Part shown: in pieces, positions 25,501 through 33,381 of the stretch
Numbering within the stretch: position 1 is the first letter of the stretch
Layout: the number at the start of each line of letters is the position of its first letter
Source: Mycobacterium sp. 1423905.2
GTDB taxonomy: Bacteria; Actinomycetota; Actinomycetes; Mycobacteriales; Mycobacteriaceae
Assembly (NCBI RefSeq): GCF_001673155.1
Contig: NZ_LZLE01000167.1
Span: 1-51,614 of the forward strand
DNA length: 51,614 nt
Reading direction: 5' to 3'
Notes under the pieces: generated by a model
Databases searched by the model: none
Told to the model about the DNA's origin: nothing
The model's input: the letters and a program-made list of their open reading frames with translations, nothing else
Made by a program: the position numbers and the translations under genes

Positions 25501-26199
25501 TCAGCGTCGCAGCTGTGCCAGCCCCGCCACGATCAACTGCAACCCGAAGTTGAATTCCTCGGCCAATGGCACCGGAAGCTCGTCAGCGACCGCCACCGTG
25601 GCCGGATACTGTGCCGGATCGAGGTCGCGAAACGTTGCCGACACGTCGGCGTCGTCGCGCTCCGCTGCCGCTGACCTCGAGGCTTGAATCGCGAATCCGA
25701 GCACGTACCGGGATAACGTCGCGTAGGCATGCGCTGCGGTGACCGATGCAAACCCGTTTCGCAGCAGCACGGACAACAGGAACTCCCGCTGCGCCAACGC
25801 GTTGGGACCGGTCGGAACGTGGCCGATCAACAGCGGCGCGAGATTGCCGTGTCGCTCCAGCGCGTCAAACATCCGGCGGGCCAACGAAGTACAGGCTTCC
25901 TGCCAGGACAGTTCGGCGGTGTCGATCTTCACTTCGCCGAGCATGCGGTCGACAACCATCGCGACCAGTTCCGCGCGGCCGGCGAAGTGCCGGTAGAGCG
26001 TGGCGGTGCCGGACCCGAGACGCTGCGCCAGCGAGCGCATCGACAGCGCGTCGGCTCCCTGCTCGTCGATGATTTCGAGTGCTGTGGCGAGGATCCGGTC
26101 CAGCGGCACAGCCGGGCGGCCGCGTGGACGGCCCGACGACTGGTTGACACTCGGATGATTAATGGCAACACTGTAACCATTATCCGCTGGGGCGGTCAA
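25501..26199 (-). CDS. TetR family transcriptional regulator
   Basis: Up to 232 aa. The DNA-binding part is clear: RGRPAVPLDRILATALEIIDEQ, SMRSLAQRLGSGTATLYRHF, and RAELVAMVVDRML; a TetR_C-type ligand domain follows. The start is uncertain. The only conventional upstream start in frame is a TTG at 26199, which would place the palindromic operator (26160-26182) inside codons 6-14; an ATT at 26163 or a GTG at 26109 are the alternatives, the latter cutting off the conserved RGRP head. It is divergent from the PPOX-type gene at 26224 and most probably represses it and itself through that operator. Confidence 0.88.
   Translation of the reverse strand: MTAPADNGYSVAINHPSVNQSSGRPRGRPAVPLDRILATALEIIDEQGADALSMRSLAQRLGSGTATLYRHFAGRAELVAMVVDRMLGEVKIDTAELSWQEACTSLARRMFDALERHGNLAPLLIGHVPTGPNALAQREFLLSVLLRNGFASVTAAHAYATLSRYVLGFAIQASRSAAAERDDADVSATFRDLDPAQYPATVAVADELPVPLAEEFNFGLQLIVAGLAQLRR
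26160..26182. promoter_or_regulatory. 23-bp palindromic TetR operator
   Basis: A pseudo-palindrome centred on C26171: arms TAATGG and CCATTA are perfect, and the core ACA-C-TGT is also symmetric; 9 of 11 base pairs match. A consensus -35 TTGACA is at 26144-26149, and AACACT inside the palindrome at 26167-26172 is at the right distance (17 bp) for a -10 of the rightward gene. A repressor bound here would block that promoter. It is the best local target for the TetR protein encoded leftward. Confidence 0.7.
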
Positions 26200-26223
26200 C
26201 GCCCTTCACCCGAGGACCTCCCC

Positions 26224-26778
26224 ATGCTGTTGCCTCTGGCACCCGAGCCCTACACGGCTCCCACTGATCGCGACATGCTCCCGTCGGAGCGACGGGAATT
26301 CGTGCGCACCCACCGGACCTGCGTGTTCGGCTACCGCCGCCGCAACGACGGTCCGGCGATGTCGATCGTGTACTACGTCCCCACCGACGAGGACGAACTG
26401 CTGGTCTCGACGATGGCGGGCCGGGGTAAGGCACGCATCATCCAACGCGACCACAAGGTCAGCCTGTGCGTCCTCGACGAGCGATGGCCGTTCACCTATC
26501 TGCAGGTCTACGCCGACGCGACGCTGGATCCCGACCCGGATCTCGCCGTTGACGTCATGATGGCCGTCGCCGGGCGAATGTCCGGTGAACCACTTGGCGC
26601 AGACGCTCGCCCGGCCATCGCGCAGATGTGCGCGCGGGAAAACCGGGTGGTGATTCGCTGCCGCCCCTACTCCAGCTTCGCCACCCCACCACGCCACCTG
26701 CACCGCAACGACCAAGTGGAGCAGCTCAGCCACTGGGTCTCGGGTGTCATGCCGTGGGACGCCGACGACCCGGCTTGA
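26224..26778 (+). CDS. PPOX-class (pyridoxamine phosphate oxidase-fold) flavin/F420 protein
   Basis: 184 aa from the ATG at 26224, with GAGGA 9 bases upstream. The split beta-barrel pattern is visible: LPSERREFVRTHRTCVFGYR, PAMSIVYYVPTDEDELLVSTMAGRGKARIIQRD (the segment that contacts the flavin phosphate), VSLCVLDERWPFTYLQVYADATL, and a C-terminal VVIRCRPYSSFATPPRHL. Mycobacteria have many such proteins that use F420, FMN or heme. The cofactor cannot be told from motif alone. It is divergent from a TetR gene and controlled by the palindrome at 26160-26182. Confidence 0.84.
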   Translation: MLLPLAPEPYTAPTDRDMLPSERREFVRTHRTCVFGYRRRNDGPAMSIVYYVPTDEDELLVSTMAGRGKARIIQRDHKVSLCVLDERWPFTYLQVYADATLDPDPDLAVDVMMAVAGRMSGEPLGADARPAIAQMCARENRVVIRCRPYSSFATPPRHLHRNDQVEQLSHWVSGVMPWDADDPA

Positions 26779-26979
26779 CCGACTTCACGCTGACGTCGAC
26801 TTATCCCGGCGTGGGCGCCGTATCGTGCGGCTTGCCGCCCTGGTCAACACGCGCGCGGGTCCACATCGATCGAGCCTGGTCATGGTACGGTTCGCTGCTG
26901 TGGCGTCGTCGTTAGTCAACCTAGGAGTCCTGCACGCGGGATTGCCTGGTTGGCGGCGCAGCAGAATCGCGGCCGTTTT

Positions 26980-27798
26980 ATGTCAGAGCTGAACCGGCGC
27001 CGGTTCCTCGGATCCCTCGCTGCAGCCACGGTGGTCAGCGTGGGCGCGGCGCGCTGCATGGTCGATCCGCAACCTCGCACGTTCGCCCAGGCGCCCGCAG
27101 CGGCAGCCAACCCGGCCCCTGGTCCGACCGTCGCCGGTCTCTTGCCGCCGCCGCCCCCGAGCGCGCGCATCCGACTGCCCGGTGGTGGGGTGCTCAACAA
27201 GTTACCCGGGAAGGGTGACCTGCTGGCGCTGACCGTCGACGACGGCGTCAACTCCGAGGTCGTACGCGCCTATACGCAATTCGCCAAAGACACCGGCATG
27301 CGGCTGACATTCTTCGTCAACGGCGTCTACGACTCGTGGACCGACAACCTGAAGCTGCTGCGACCCCTGGTCGATTCCGGACAGATCCAGCTCGGCAACC
27401 ACACCTGGTCACACCCCGACTTGACGACGCTGAACAAGGGGCAGATCGCCCAGCAGCTGGTGCGCAACGATGACTTCCTGAAAAAGACGTACGGAGTTGG
27501 CGCCAAACCGTATTGGCGCCCGCCCTACGCCAAGCACGACGCCAACGTCGATTCGGTCGCCACCGATCTCGGGTACGCGGTTCCGGTGCTCTGGTCGGGA
27601 TCGCTGTCGGACTCGACGCTGATCACCGAGGAATACATCGTCAAGATGGCCGATCAGTACTTCGTCCCGCAGGGGATCGTGATCGGACACCTCAACCATT
27701 TGCCGATCACTCACGTCTATCCCCAGCTCGTCGAAATCATCCGGGCGCGCAACTTGCGCTCCGTCACCCTCAACGACGTCTTCCTCAAGACGCCGTAG
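26980..27798 (+). CDS. Tat-exported polysaccharide deacetylase
   Basis: 272 aa from the ATG at 26980 (MSELNRRRFL). The N-terminus is a twin-arginine signal (NRRRFLGSLAAATVVSVGA), then a Pro/Ala-rich linker to about residue 75. The NodB homology domain follows: motif 1 TVDDG (Asp87, Asp88), motif 2 HTWSH (His141, His145), motif 3 RPPY (180-183) and a later IGHLNH. These residues form the metal site of carbohydrate esterase family 4, which removes N-acetyl groups from peptidoglycan or chitooligosaccharides. Being exported, cell-wall glycan is the likely substrate. A ribosome-binding site is not obvious. The preceding 200 bp hold no gene. Confidence 0.9.
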   Translation: MSELNRRRFLGSLAAATVVSVGAARCMVDPQPRTFAQAPAAAANPAPGPTVAGLLPPPPPSARIRLPGGGVLNKLPGKGDLLALTVDDGVNSEVVRAYTQFAKDTGMRLTFFVNGVYDSWTDNLKLLRPLVDSGQIQLGNHTWSHPDLTTLNKGQIAQQLVRNDDFLKKTYGVGAKPYWRPPYAKHDANVDSVATDLGYAVPVLWSGSLSDSTLITEEYIVKMADQYFVPQGIVIGHLNHLPITHVYPQLVEIIRARNLRSVTLNDVFLKTP

Positions 27799-27848
27799 CA
27801 GCGCAGGCGGGCTTTGCTCCGCACTTTCCGGTATGAGTGATTACCAAC

Positions 27849-28403
27849 ATGTCCCGACATCCGCGTGCGGTGGCCGCTCTGGCGATTGTGGCCGCGCTGC
27901 TCCCGCCGCTGCTCGCCGCCTGCTCGGGCGGCGGTAACTCCAATGAAGCGCGCTCGTCGGCCCCATCGACAACCCGTACGGCCGGACATGGACCGCTTTT
28001 CCCCGAATGCGGTGGTGTGACCGATGAAACCGTCAGCCGGCTGACCCGCGTGCCGGGATTGGTGACCACCGCCCGCAACTCCGCGGGGTGTCAGTGGTTG
28101 GCGCGCGGATCCATCGACGGTCCATGGTTTTCGTTCACTTGGTTTCGCGGCAGCCCGATCGGCCGGGAACGCAAGAGCGAAGAGCGGATGCGACCGCGCG
28201 TTGAAGACATCACCATCGACGGTCACCACGGGTTCATCGCCGTCGCGTCGGTGACCCAGGCCAGTAACCGGTTGTGTGACGTCGCCATCCAATATCAGGA
28301 CGACTTCTTCGAATGGTCGATTCGCTATCAGAAGAGACCGCTGCACGACCCATGTGAGATCGCCGTCGAACTGTCCAAGCAATCGATAGCGGCCGCCAAA
28401 TAG
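27849..28403 (+). CDS. DUF3558 lipoprotein, LprB-like
   Basis: 184 aa from the ATG at 27849; a GTG four codons upstream is in frame. A lipoprotein signal peptide ends in the lipobox LLAAC with Cys25 as the lipidated residue. The mature region has PLFPECGGVTDETVSRL, SAGCQWL, WFSFTWFRGSPIGRER and a last CEIAVELSKQ, a Cys pattern and order typical of DUF3558. M. tuberculosis LprB (185 aa) and LprC are members with nearly the same length. The function is unknown; surface exposure is expected. The gene follows the deacetylase by 50 bp. Confidence 0.86.
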   Translation: MSRHPRAVAALAIVAALLPPLLAACSGGGNSNEARSSAPSTTRTAGHGPLFPECGGVTDETVSRLTRVPGLVTTARNSAGCQWLARGSIDGPWFSFTWFRGSPIGRERKSEERMRPRVEDITIDGHHGFIAVASVTQASNRLCDVAIQYQDDFFEWSIRYQKRPLHDPCEIAVELSKQSIAAAK

Positions 28404-28416
28404 GCGTCCGCGTCGG

Positions 28417-29037
28417 TCAGGGCCAGGGTGTGGCGAAGTTGCCGTAGCTCTCGTTGAGGACAGCGCAGAAGTCACCCGCGGTACCCGCCAACAGGACGTA
28501 ATAGGTTTCGGGCCGGTGGTTTTCACCGGATGTGGGGTAGGTCCATCCGCTGGTACACATCGATGTGGTTCCTGCGGGCGACGGCGCGGGCCAACTCGAC
28601 TTGATGCATGCGGTCAGGGCGTCGAGATTGGTCGTCGCACTCTGAGCGATGACGAGCATCGCCCCGCCCCACTGGCCGTCGGCGCGCCGATACGCGCGAG
28701 CGCCGAAGGGGGTGTTGTCCTTCTGGCAGCCCAGCGCTCGTTGCAGCGGCACGAAGGCCGACGACAGTGCCGAGTTCTTCGTCGAAGCGGCCGCACCGAT
28801 GAACGCCGCCGCGTCCGAGCCGTCCCCTTCTTGGATGTCCGGTTCGTCAAGATTGCTCAGCTGCCGGGCGATTCGCGCTTGCTCCGCGTCATCACCGCCA
28901 CCGATGATCGGGCCGGCTCCGGTCGTAGCGATCGGTGGCAGGCCGACGCTTGGGTCAGCCTGCGCTGCGGGGGCAACAACGCTGGCCGCCAGTGAGAAGG
29001 CAAGTGCCGCGATACCCATGCCAATCCGAGGTCTCAC
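28417..29037 (-). CDS. Secreted protein of unknown function
   Basis: 206 aa, GTG start. A Sec signal peptide (IGMGIAALAFSLAASVVAPAAQA) should be cut before DPSVG at about residue 28. The mature protein has a Gly-rich head, then ALGCQKDNTPFGARAYRRADGQWGG, a VIAQSATTNLDAL segment, and four Cys residues in the C-terminal half (ALGC, TACIKSSW, SMCTSGW, DFCAVLNES) that could form two disulfides. I do not recognise a family; the pattern resembles conserved exported proteins of mycobacteria. It is convergent with the lipoprotein gene, and 172 bp upstream is the TetR stop, leaving room for its own promoter. Confidence 0.75.
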   Translation of the reverse strand: MRPRIGMGIAALAFSLAASVVAPAAQADPSVGLPPIATTGAGPIIGGGDDAEQARIARQLSNLDEPDIQEGDGSDAAAFIGAAASTKNSALSSAFVPLQRALGCQKDNTPFGARAYRRADGQWGGAMLVIAQSATTNLDALTACIKSSWPAPSPAGTTSMCTSGWTYPTSGENHRPETYYVLLAGTAGDFCAVLNESYGNFATPWP

Positions 29038-29209
29038 GGTTGACGATCATATTTGGCGGTCGACCCGGGCCCGGAACGCGCTCGTAGGGGCGCACCATGG
29101 CGGTCAGTGTGCAACCTTGGCTTCCAGTGTGAGCCGACGGCGGCGAACGGCTCGGAATCCCGCCGTGGGCGCTCACCCGAAGCCGCCAATGCACACTCGG
29201 CCGGCTTCG

Positions 29210-29815
29210 CTAGTCGTCGAGCAGCCCGTCGATGAGCCGTTGAAGCACCTGCCGGATTTCGCGCCGGGCCCGCTTGGGCTCATCGGCAGTGGCGATGGCC
29301 ATGGCCGCCTCGTCGAGCGCACCTATCATGACCGTCGCGAGTGCACGCACCGGTTGACGCGCCAATTGGCCGGCCCGGATGGCTTCGGTGAGCAGCTGTT
29401 CGGTCATGCCCAAGCTGTATCGCTGGGCAACGGCCCGAAATCCCGCCCAGCCCAGCACCGCAGGTGCATCGAGCAGAATGAGCTGGCGAACTTCCGGGTC
29501 ACCGGACACCTCGAGCCACGCGTCGACGGCGGCGCGGATCGCATCGGCGGGCGACGCAGCTCCGGACGACGCCACGACGGTGGCCATCCGCTGCATCACG
29601 TCGTCTTCCACCGCCTCCACCACCGCCCCGAAAAGCGCAGCCTTGTCGGTGAATTGGTGATACATCGCCCCGCGGGTGACGCCGGCTTCCTTGGCGATCT
29701 CGGGTGTGCCGACCTCTGCGTAACCGCGTTGACCCCACAGCTTGCGAGCAGCCGAAATCAACGCCGCGCGGGTTGCCGCGGAGCGCTCCTCCTGAGTGCG
29801 TCTCTTGACTTCCAT
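29210..29815 (-). CDS. TetR family transcriptional regulator
   Basis: 201 aa from the ATG at 29815 (MEVKRRTQEE); a further ATG at 29833 is in frame. The HTH region is canonical: ATRAALISAARKLWGQRGYAEVGTPEIAKEAGVTRGAMYHQFTDKAALF in sequence, at about residues 14-62. The C-terminal domain has an ILLDAPAVLGWAGF core as in the TetR_C subfamily that binds hydrophobic ligands. It is divergent from an alpha/beta hydrolase gene, and between them, at 29976-30012, is an almost perfect 37-bp palindrome that is surely its operator. The hydrolase is therefore the prime target. Confidence 0.91.
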   Translation of the reverse strand: MEVKRRTQEERSAATRAALISAARKLWGQRGYAEVGTPEIAKEAGVTRGAMYHQFTDKAALFGAVVEAVEDDVMQRMATVVASSGAASPADAIRAAVDAWLEVSGDPEVRQLILLDAPAVLGWAGFRAVAQRYSLGMTEQLLTEAIRAGQLARQPVRALATVMIGALDEAAMAIATADEPKRARREIRQVLQRLIDGLLDD

Positions 29816-29975
29816 CCGACCTGTCGCAGGCATCGCAGTAGCTGGCTTGCACCTAAACGATCGACATTAACGCCGAAACACACCAATGCGAAGCACTTCC
29901 ACGTCAGGGGCGCCCGTCTACACCCCGCGTTGCGGGCATGACCGGACGATTGATCTAGCACCGGCTGTTGATTTC

Positions 29976-30012
29976 CGTACAACCTGTTGGTAAGTTACCG
30001 GCAGGTTGTACG
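29976..30012. promoter_or_regulatory. 37-bp near-perfect palindromic operator
   Basis: Centred on G29994, the two 11-base arms CGTACAACCTG (29976-29986) and CAGGTTGTACG (30002-30012) are perfectly complementary, and the inner GGTAA / TTACC arms (29989-29993 and 29995-29999) are as well; only two pairs of 18 mismatch. It lies 26 bp before the ATG of the hydrolase gene and 161 bp from the tetR start. The double-arm structure could seat two TetR dimers or one dimer with extended contacts. It also could fold as a hairpin in RNA if transcription starts upstream. Confidence 0.8.
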
Positions 30013-30037
30013 TAAAGTTAGGAAGTGGGAGTCAGAC

Positions 30038-30868
30038 ATGCCGACGATCGACATCAACGCCGGAACAATCCATTACGAGGCAACCGGACCCGAGAACGGA
30101 CGGCCCGTGGTGTTCGTGCACGGATACATGATGGGCGGTCAGCTGTGGCGGCAAGTCAGCAAGCCTCTCGCCGACCTGGGCCTGCGCTGCATCGCCCCCA
30201 CTTGGCCACTCGGCGCACACCCCGAGCCGCTGCGCCCCGGCGCTGACCCGACCATTACCGGCGTCGCCGACGTGGTGGCCGACGTGTTGACCGCCCTCGA
30301 CCTCAACGACGTGGTGCTCGTCGGCAACGACACCGGTGGAGTGGTCACCCAACTGGTGGCAGTGCATCATCCGGAGCGGCTTGGGGCGTTGGTGCTCACG
30401 AGTTGCGATGCGTTCGAACACTTTCCGCCGCCGATACTGAAACCGGTGATACTGGCGGCGAAGTCGAAGGCGGTGTTCCGCTCCGCCATCCAGGCAATGC
30501 GACTGCCGGTGGCGCGGCGGCGCGCTTACGCCGGCTTGGCCCACCAAGACATCGACGCGCTCACCCGCGTCTGGGTGCAGCCAGCGCTGTCCAATGCCGC
30601 GATAGCCGAAAACCTGCGGAGGTTTTCGCTATCGCTGCGCACCGAAGTCACCCTCGGCGTCGCGGCCCGACTGCCGGAGTTCGACAAGCCCACGCTCGTC
30701 GCGTGGTCGGCCGACGATGTCTTCTTCGAGCAAGAAGACGGCCGACGACTAGCCGCGACGATTCCCAATGCCCGCTTGGAGGTCATCGCGGGAGCGCGGA
30801 CCTTTTCGATGGTCGACCAACCCGAACGGTTGGCCGATCTGGTGTCCACCGTCGCGGCGCGCGCCTGA
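30038..30868 (+). CDS. Alpha/beta hydrolase with Asp nucleophile, haloalkane dehalogenase-like
   Basis: 276 aa from the ATG at 30038, with GGGAG 7 bases upstream. VVFVHGYMMGG holds the oxyanion HG motif (28-29). The nucleophile elbow reads GNDTGG, so Asp98 replaces the usual Ser, as in haloalkane dehalogenases and epoxide hydrolases. Asp226 or Asp227 (WSADDVFF) is the likely acid. Where the catalytic His is expected (GAxHF), the sequence is GARTF with Thr255. This set recurs in a mycobacterial subgroup, as far as I recall, and may give a covalent or non-hydrolytic chemistry or none. It is controlled by the TetR palindrome upstream. Confidence 0.85.
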   Translation: MPTIDINAGTIHYEATGPENGRPVVFVHGYMMGGQLWRQVSKPLADLGLRCIAPTWPLGAHPEPLRPGADPTITGVADVVADVLTALDLNDVVLVGNDTGGVVTQLVAVHHPERLGALVLTSCDAFEHFPPPILKPVILAAKSKAVFRSAIQAMRLPVARRRAYAGLAHQDIDALTRVWVQPALSNAAIAENLRRFSLSLRTEVTLGVAARLPEFDKPTLVAWSADDVFFEQEDGRRLAATIPNARLEVIAGARTFSMVDQPERLADLVSTVAARA

Positions 30869-30870
30869 CG

Positions 30871-30887
30871 AGCAGCCCCTTGCTGCT
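30871..30887. terminator. Possible shared hairpin between convergent genes
   Basis: AGCAGC (30871-30876) and GCTGCT (30882-30887) form a 6-bp stem with a 5-base loop, in the 17-bp gap between the hydrolase stop (30868) and the DUF4185 stop (30886). There is no U-tract, as is usual in mycobacteria, so termination activity is only suggested by symmetry and convergent position. Confidence 0.4.
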
Positions 30888-32382
30888 ACCCAAGCGTGGT
30901 GTGCATCAACATCACGTCGTATGCCGACCACAGTGACAGGTTGAAGTAGACGTCTTTACCTGTCGACCACGGATGCATCATCGGCGCATAGATACCGCCG
31001 GGCATCGACCACGATGACACCATCAGGTGCTCGGGGCTCCACGGTCCCTGCGGGGCGGGAGCGGTCCTGGCCACGACGTCGTTGGCGCCGTTGGTGTACA
31101 TCACCAGATACTGCTTGAGGTAGGTGTTGTACTGGGCGGACATCTCGGCCACCGGGCCGGGGATGACCGGAGTGGCCGCTGACGGCCGGTTCGGCACCCA
31201 GGAGTTCGAATCACCGTTCCAATACTCGTATTTCGTCAGATCCGGGATGAACCGCTGAGGCACTCGCGACAGGTGCGCCGAACCACCGCGACCGGACGGG
31301 GTGCCGAACGAATACAGATAGCCGTCGTTCGACTTGACGTACGCGCCCATCTGGAAATTCTCGTTGCCCTCGACGTAGGGCACCCGCCCGGTGTCGGGTC
31401 CCGCCGCGCGGATGGTCCCGGGATAAACCCCCCAGTTCTGGCCGTTGTCGGTGGACATCGCTATCCCGGAATAGTTCGTCCACCATTCCCCATCACGGCC
31501 CCACTGCTTGATGGACATGAAGTTGATGTATTGCGTCTTGCCGACCGAGATGGCAGCGGTCGGAATGATTCCCGTCTCTTCGTTGGCGTATTTGATGCTG
31601 TTGATGACTTGCCGGGAGAAGCCGGGCTGCTGCGTCGGAGAGCCGGCATACCGGTTGGAGGGGTCACCGGCGTCCACATGCAGACCGTGCGACAAGTCGT
31701 GATCGTTGCTGCGGAACAGCACGTTGTACCGCCATTGGTCACCGTGGACGGCGCAGTAGCCGAAGGTGTCGCCGAAGGCCATGAGCACCTGGTGGTTAGC
31801 CGGATCGCCGTTGTCCCACAGGATTCCGAGGTCCGTGCCGGAGATGCCGAAACGCTCCAGTGTCTTGTTCGGGCCGTCCGGTCCGGTCACCCACTCGACC
31901 AGCGAGGTGTTCGAGCCGCCGAGCGCGTCACCGGCGTCGGGCGCTCCGGCCGGCGCGGGTGCCGGTGCTGGATTCGGCGGCTGAGCAGCGCCACCGGGCG
32001 GAGTCAACTGCTCGGCGGGAGGCTGCTGGCCCGCGGTGGGTGGAGTGGGAGCAGGGGGCCCGGGGTTGGCGCCTGGGACGCGGGCTTGCTGTTGTACCGG
32101 CGCGGAGTAGCGCTGGCCCGGTTGCTGTACCCGCTGTAGCGGGCCCCGCCTGGGCCGAGGGGCGCCTTCGTTTGCCCCGCGGGGCCGAGGTCCTCGATTC
32201 ATCGGGCCAAGCACCTTGCCCCCGGGGTTGGTTACCACCGCATTCGCCGGGGGCGGAACGTTCGCTTCCGGTGCGCTGCACGGCAACGCATGCGCTGTCG
32301 GCGCCAAGCCGATCGGAAGGATCAGCCCGATAGCAGCCGTCGCTGCCAGCGATACCGAAACGAAGCGAGGAATCGCCGACAT
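30886..32382 (-). CDS. Secreted DUF4185 protein, possible endo-D-arabinanase (GH183-like)
   Basis: 498 aa. Start ATG with GGGAAGG upstream. A Sec signal peptide is cut near AHA-LP (residue 32). Residues about 43-150 are a Pro/Ala/Gln/Arg-rich low-complexity linker. From about 155 the DUF4185 domain begins: SGTDLGILWDNG, VLMAFGDTFGY, WRYNVLFRS, and repeated strands up to YAPMMHPWSTGKDVYFNLSLWSAYDVMLMHT, a five-bladed propeller-like pattern. From memory, DUF4185 proteins of actinobacteria were placed in glycoside hydrolase family 183 as endo-D-arabinanases acting on mycobacterial arabinan. The activity here is unproven. It converges with the hydrolase gene. Confidence 0.85.
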   Translation of the reverse strand: MSAIPRFVSVSLAATAAIGLILPIGLAPTAHALPCSAPEANVPPPANAVVTNPGGKVLGPMNRGPRPRGANEGAPRPRRGPLQRVQQPGQRYSAPVQQQARVPGANPGPPAPTPPTAGQQPPAEQLTPPGGAAQPPNPAPAPAPAGAPDAGDALGGSNTSLVEWVTGPDGPNKTLERFGISGTDLGILWDNGDPANHQVLMAFGDTFGYCAVHGDQWRYNVLFRSNDHDLSHGLHVDAGDPSNRYAGSPTQQPGFSRQVINSIKYANEETGIIPTAAISVGKTQYINFMSIKQWGRDGEWWTNYSGIAMSTDNGQNWGVYPGTIRAAGPDTGRVPYVEGNENFQMGAYVKSNDGYLYSFGTPSGRGGSAHLSRVPQRFIPDLTKYEYWNGDSNSWVPNRPSAATPVIPGPVAEMSAQYNTYLKQYLVMYTNGANDVVARTAPAPQGPWSPEHLMVSSWSMPGGIYAPMMHPWSTGKDVYFNLSLWSAYDVMLMHTTLG

Positions 32383-32546
32383 CTCACACCTTCCCTGAAA
32401 CAGACGTCGCGTTGACGCCCGCAGTTCGTTTCTGTGACGATAGTGATGGCTGAGGTGCTTGTGACCAGTGATTAACGGATAGGTATGCAGCCGTGACCGT
32501 GTCGCAACAGGCCTGTCCGAAGCGCTAGTCGGATAGCGTTTCGGCC

Positions 32547-33308
32547 ATGGCAGAAACGACGACGACGCTGCGCGGCCGACGAATCCTGGTCACCGGCGCG
32601 GCAACCGGCATCGGCGCGGCAGCCGTTGGGGCGCTCGGCCAAGCGGGAGCGCAGGTGGTTGCCACCTACCACCGCACGCCGCCACCCGACGACCTACCCG
32701 CCAGCTGGCTGCAGTGCGACGTGCGTGACGGCGTCGCCGTCACCGCAATGGTTGACGACGCCGCAGCGCACATGGGCGGACTGGACGTGTTGGTCAACGC
32801 CGCGGGCCTCTGGCAGCCCGGCATACCGGGTCACATCGATGGCGACGCGATCTCATTCCTGTTGGACACGAACGTCAAAGCCACGATCTTGACCAATCAG
32901 GCCGCCCACGCCGTCATGAAGCAGACCGGCGGCAAGATCGTTAACTTCGGCTCATCGGAAGCCGTTGTCGGAAGCCCGATTTCGGCTGTCTACGCCGCCA
33001 CCAAAGGAGCAGTTCAAGCCTGGACCAGGTCAGCGGCACGCGCCTGGGCTGCCGACCAGGTGACGGTGAACGCACTGGCGCCCGCGGTGCAGACGCCCGG
33101 CGCCGACCGATTGCGGGAATTCCTCGGCCCGGACGCCGGCGCGCTGATCGACCAACAGCTCAAAACGATGATTCCCCTGGGCGGCGCGTTGGGAAACCCG
33201 GCCCGAGACGTCGGGCCGGTGCTGGTGTTCCTGGCCGGCCCGGGATCCGATTTCATTACCGGCCAACTGATCGCCGTGGACGGCGGCTTGATGATGCTGG
33301 GCGCCTGA
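32547..33308 (+). CDS. SDR family oxidoreductase
   Basis: 253 aa classical SDR. ILVTGAATGIGAAAVGAL is the cofactor site, CDVRD the adenine-ring pocket, VNAAG the central motif, and Ser (NFGSSEAV) and YAATK form the active site. The C-terminus SDFITGQLIAVDGGLMM is that of FabG-like enzymes. It is divergent from the DUF4185 gene with a 164-bp gap and converges with the aldolase gene. Substrate unknown. Confidence 0.88.
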   Translation: MAETTTTLRGRRILVTGAATGIGAAAVGALGQAGAQVVATYHRTPPPDDLPASWLQCDVRDGVAVTAMVDDAAAHMGGLDVLVNAAGLWQPGIPGHIDGDAISFLLDTNVKATILTNQAAHAVMKQTGGKIVNFGSSEAVVGSPISAVYAATKGAVQAWTRSAARAWAADQVTVNALAPAVQTPGADRLREFLGPDAGALIDQQLKTMIPLGGALGNPARDVGPVLVFLAGPGSDFITGQLIAVDGGLMMLGA

Positions 33309-33381
33309 AGCCACCTGGCCACCACCACAACACGCCAATCGAGCCGGGCCAGAAGAGAGTTGAACCGTCGATACGGGCAGC

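Noticed and set aside
29978..29991. KstR-like sequence TACAACCTGTTGGT
   Set aside because: The last fixed A of the consensus is T, and the bases are fully explained by the larger 37-bp palindrome centred at 29994.
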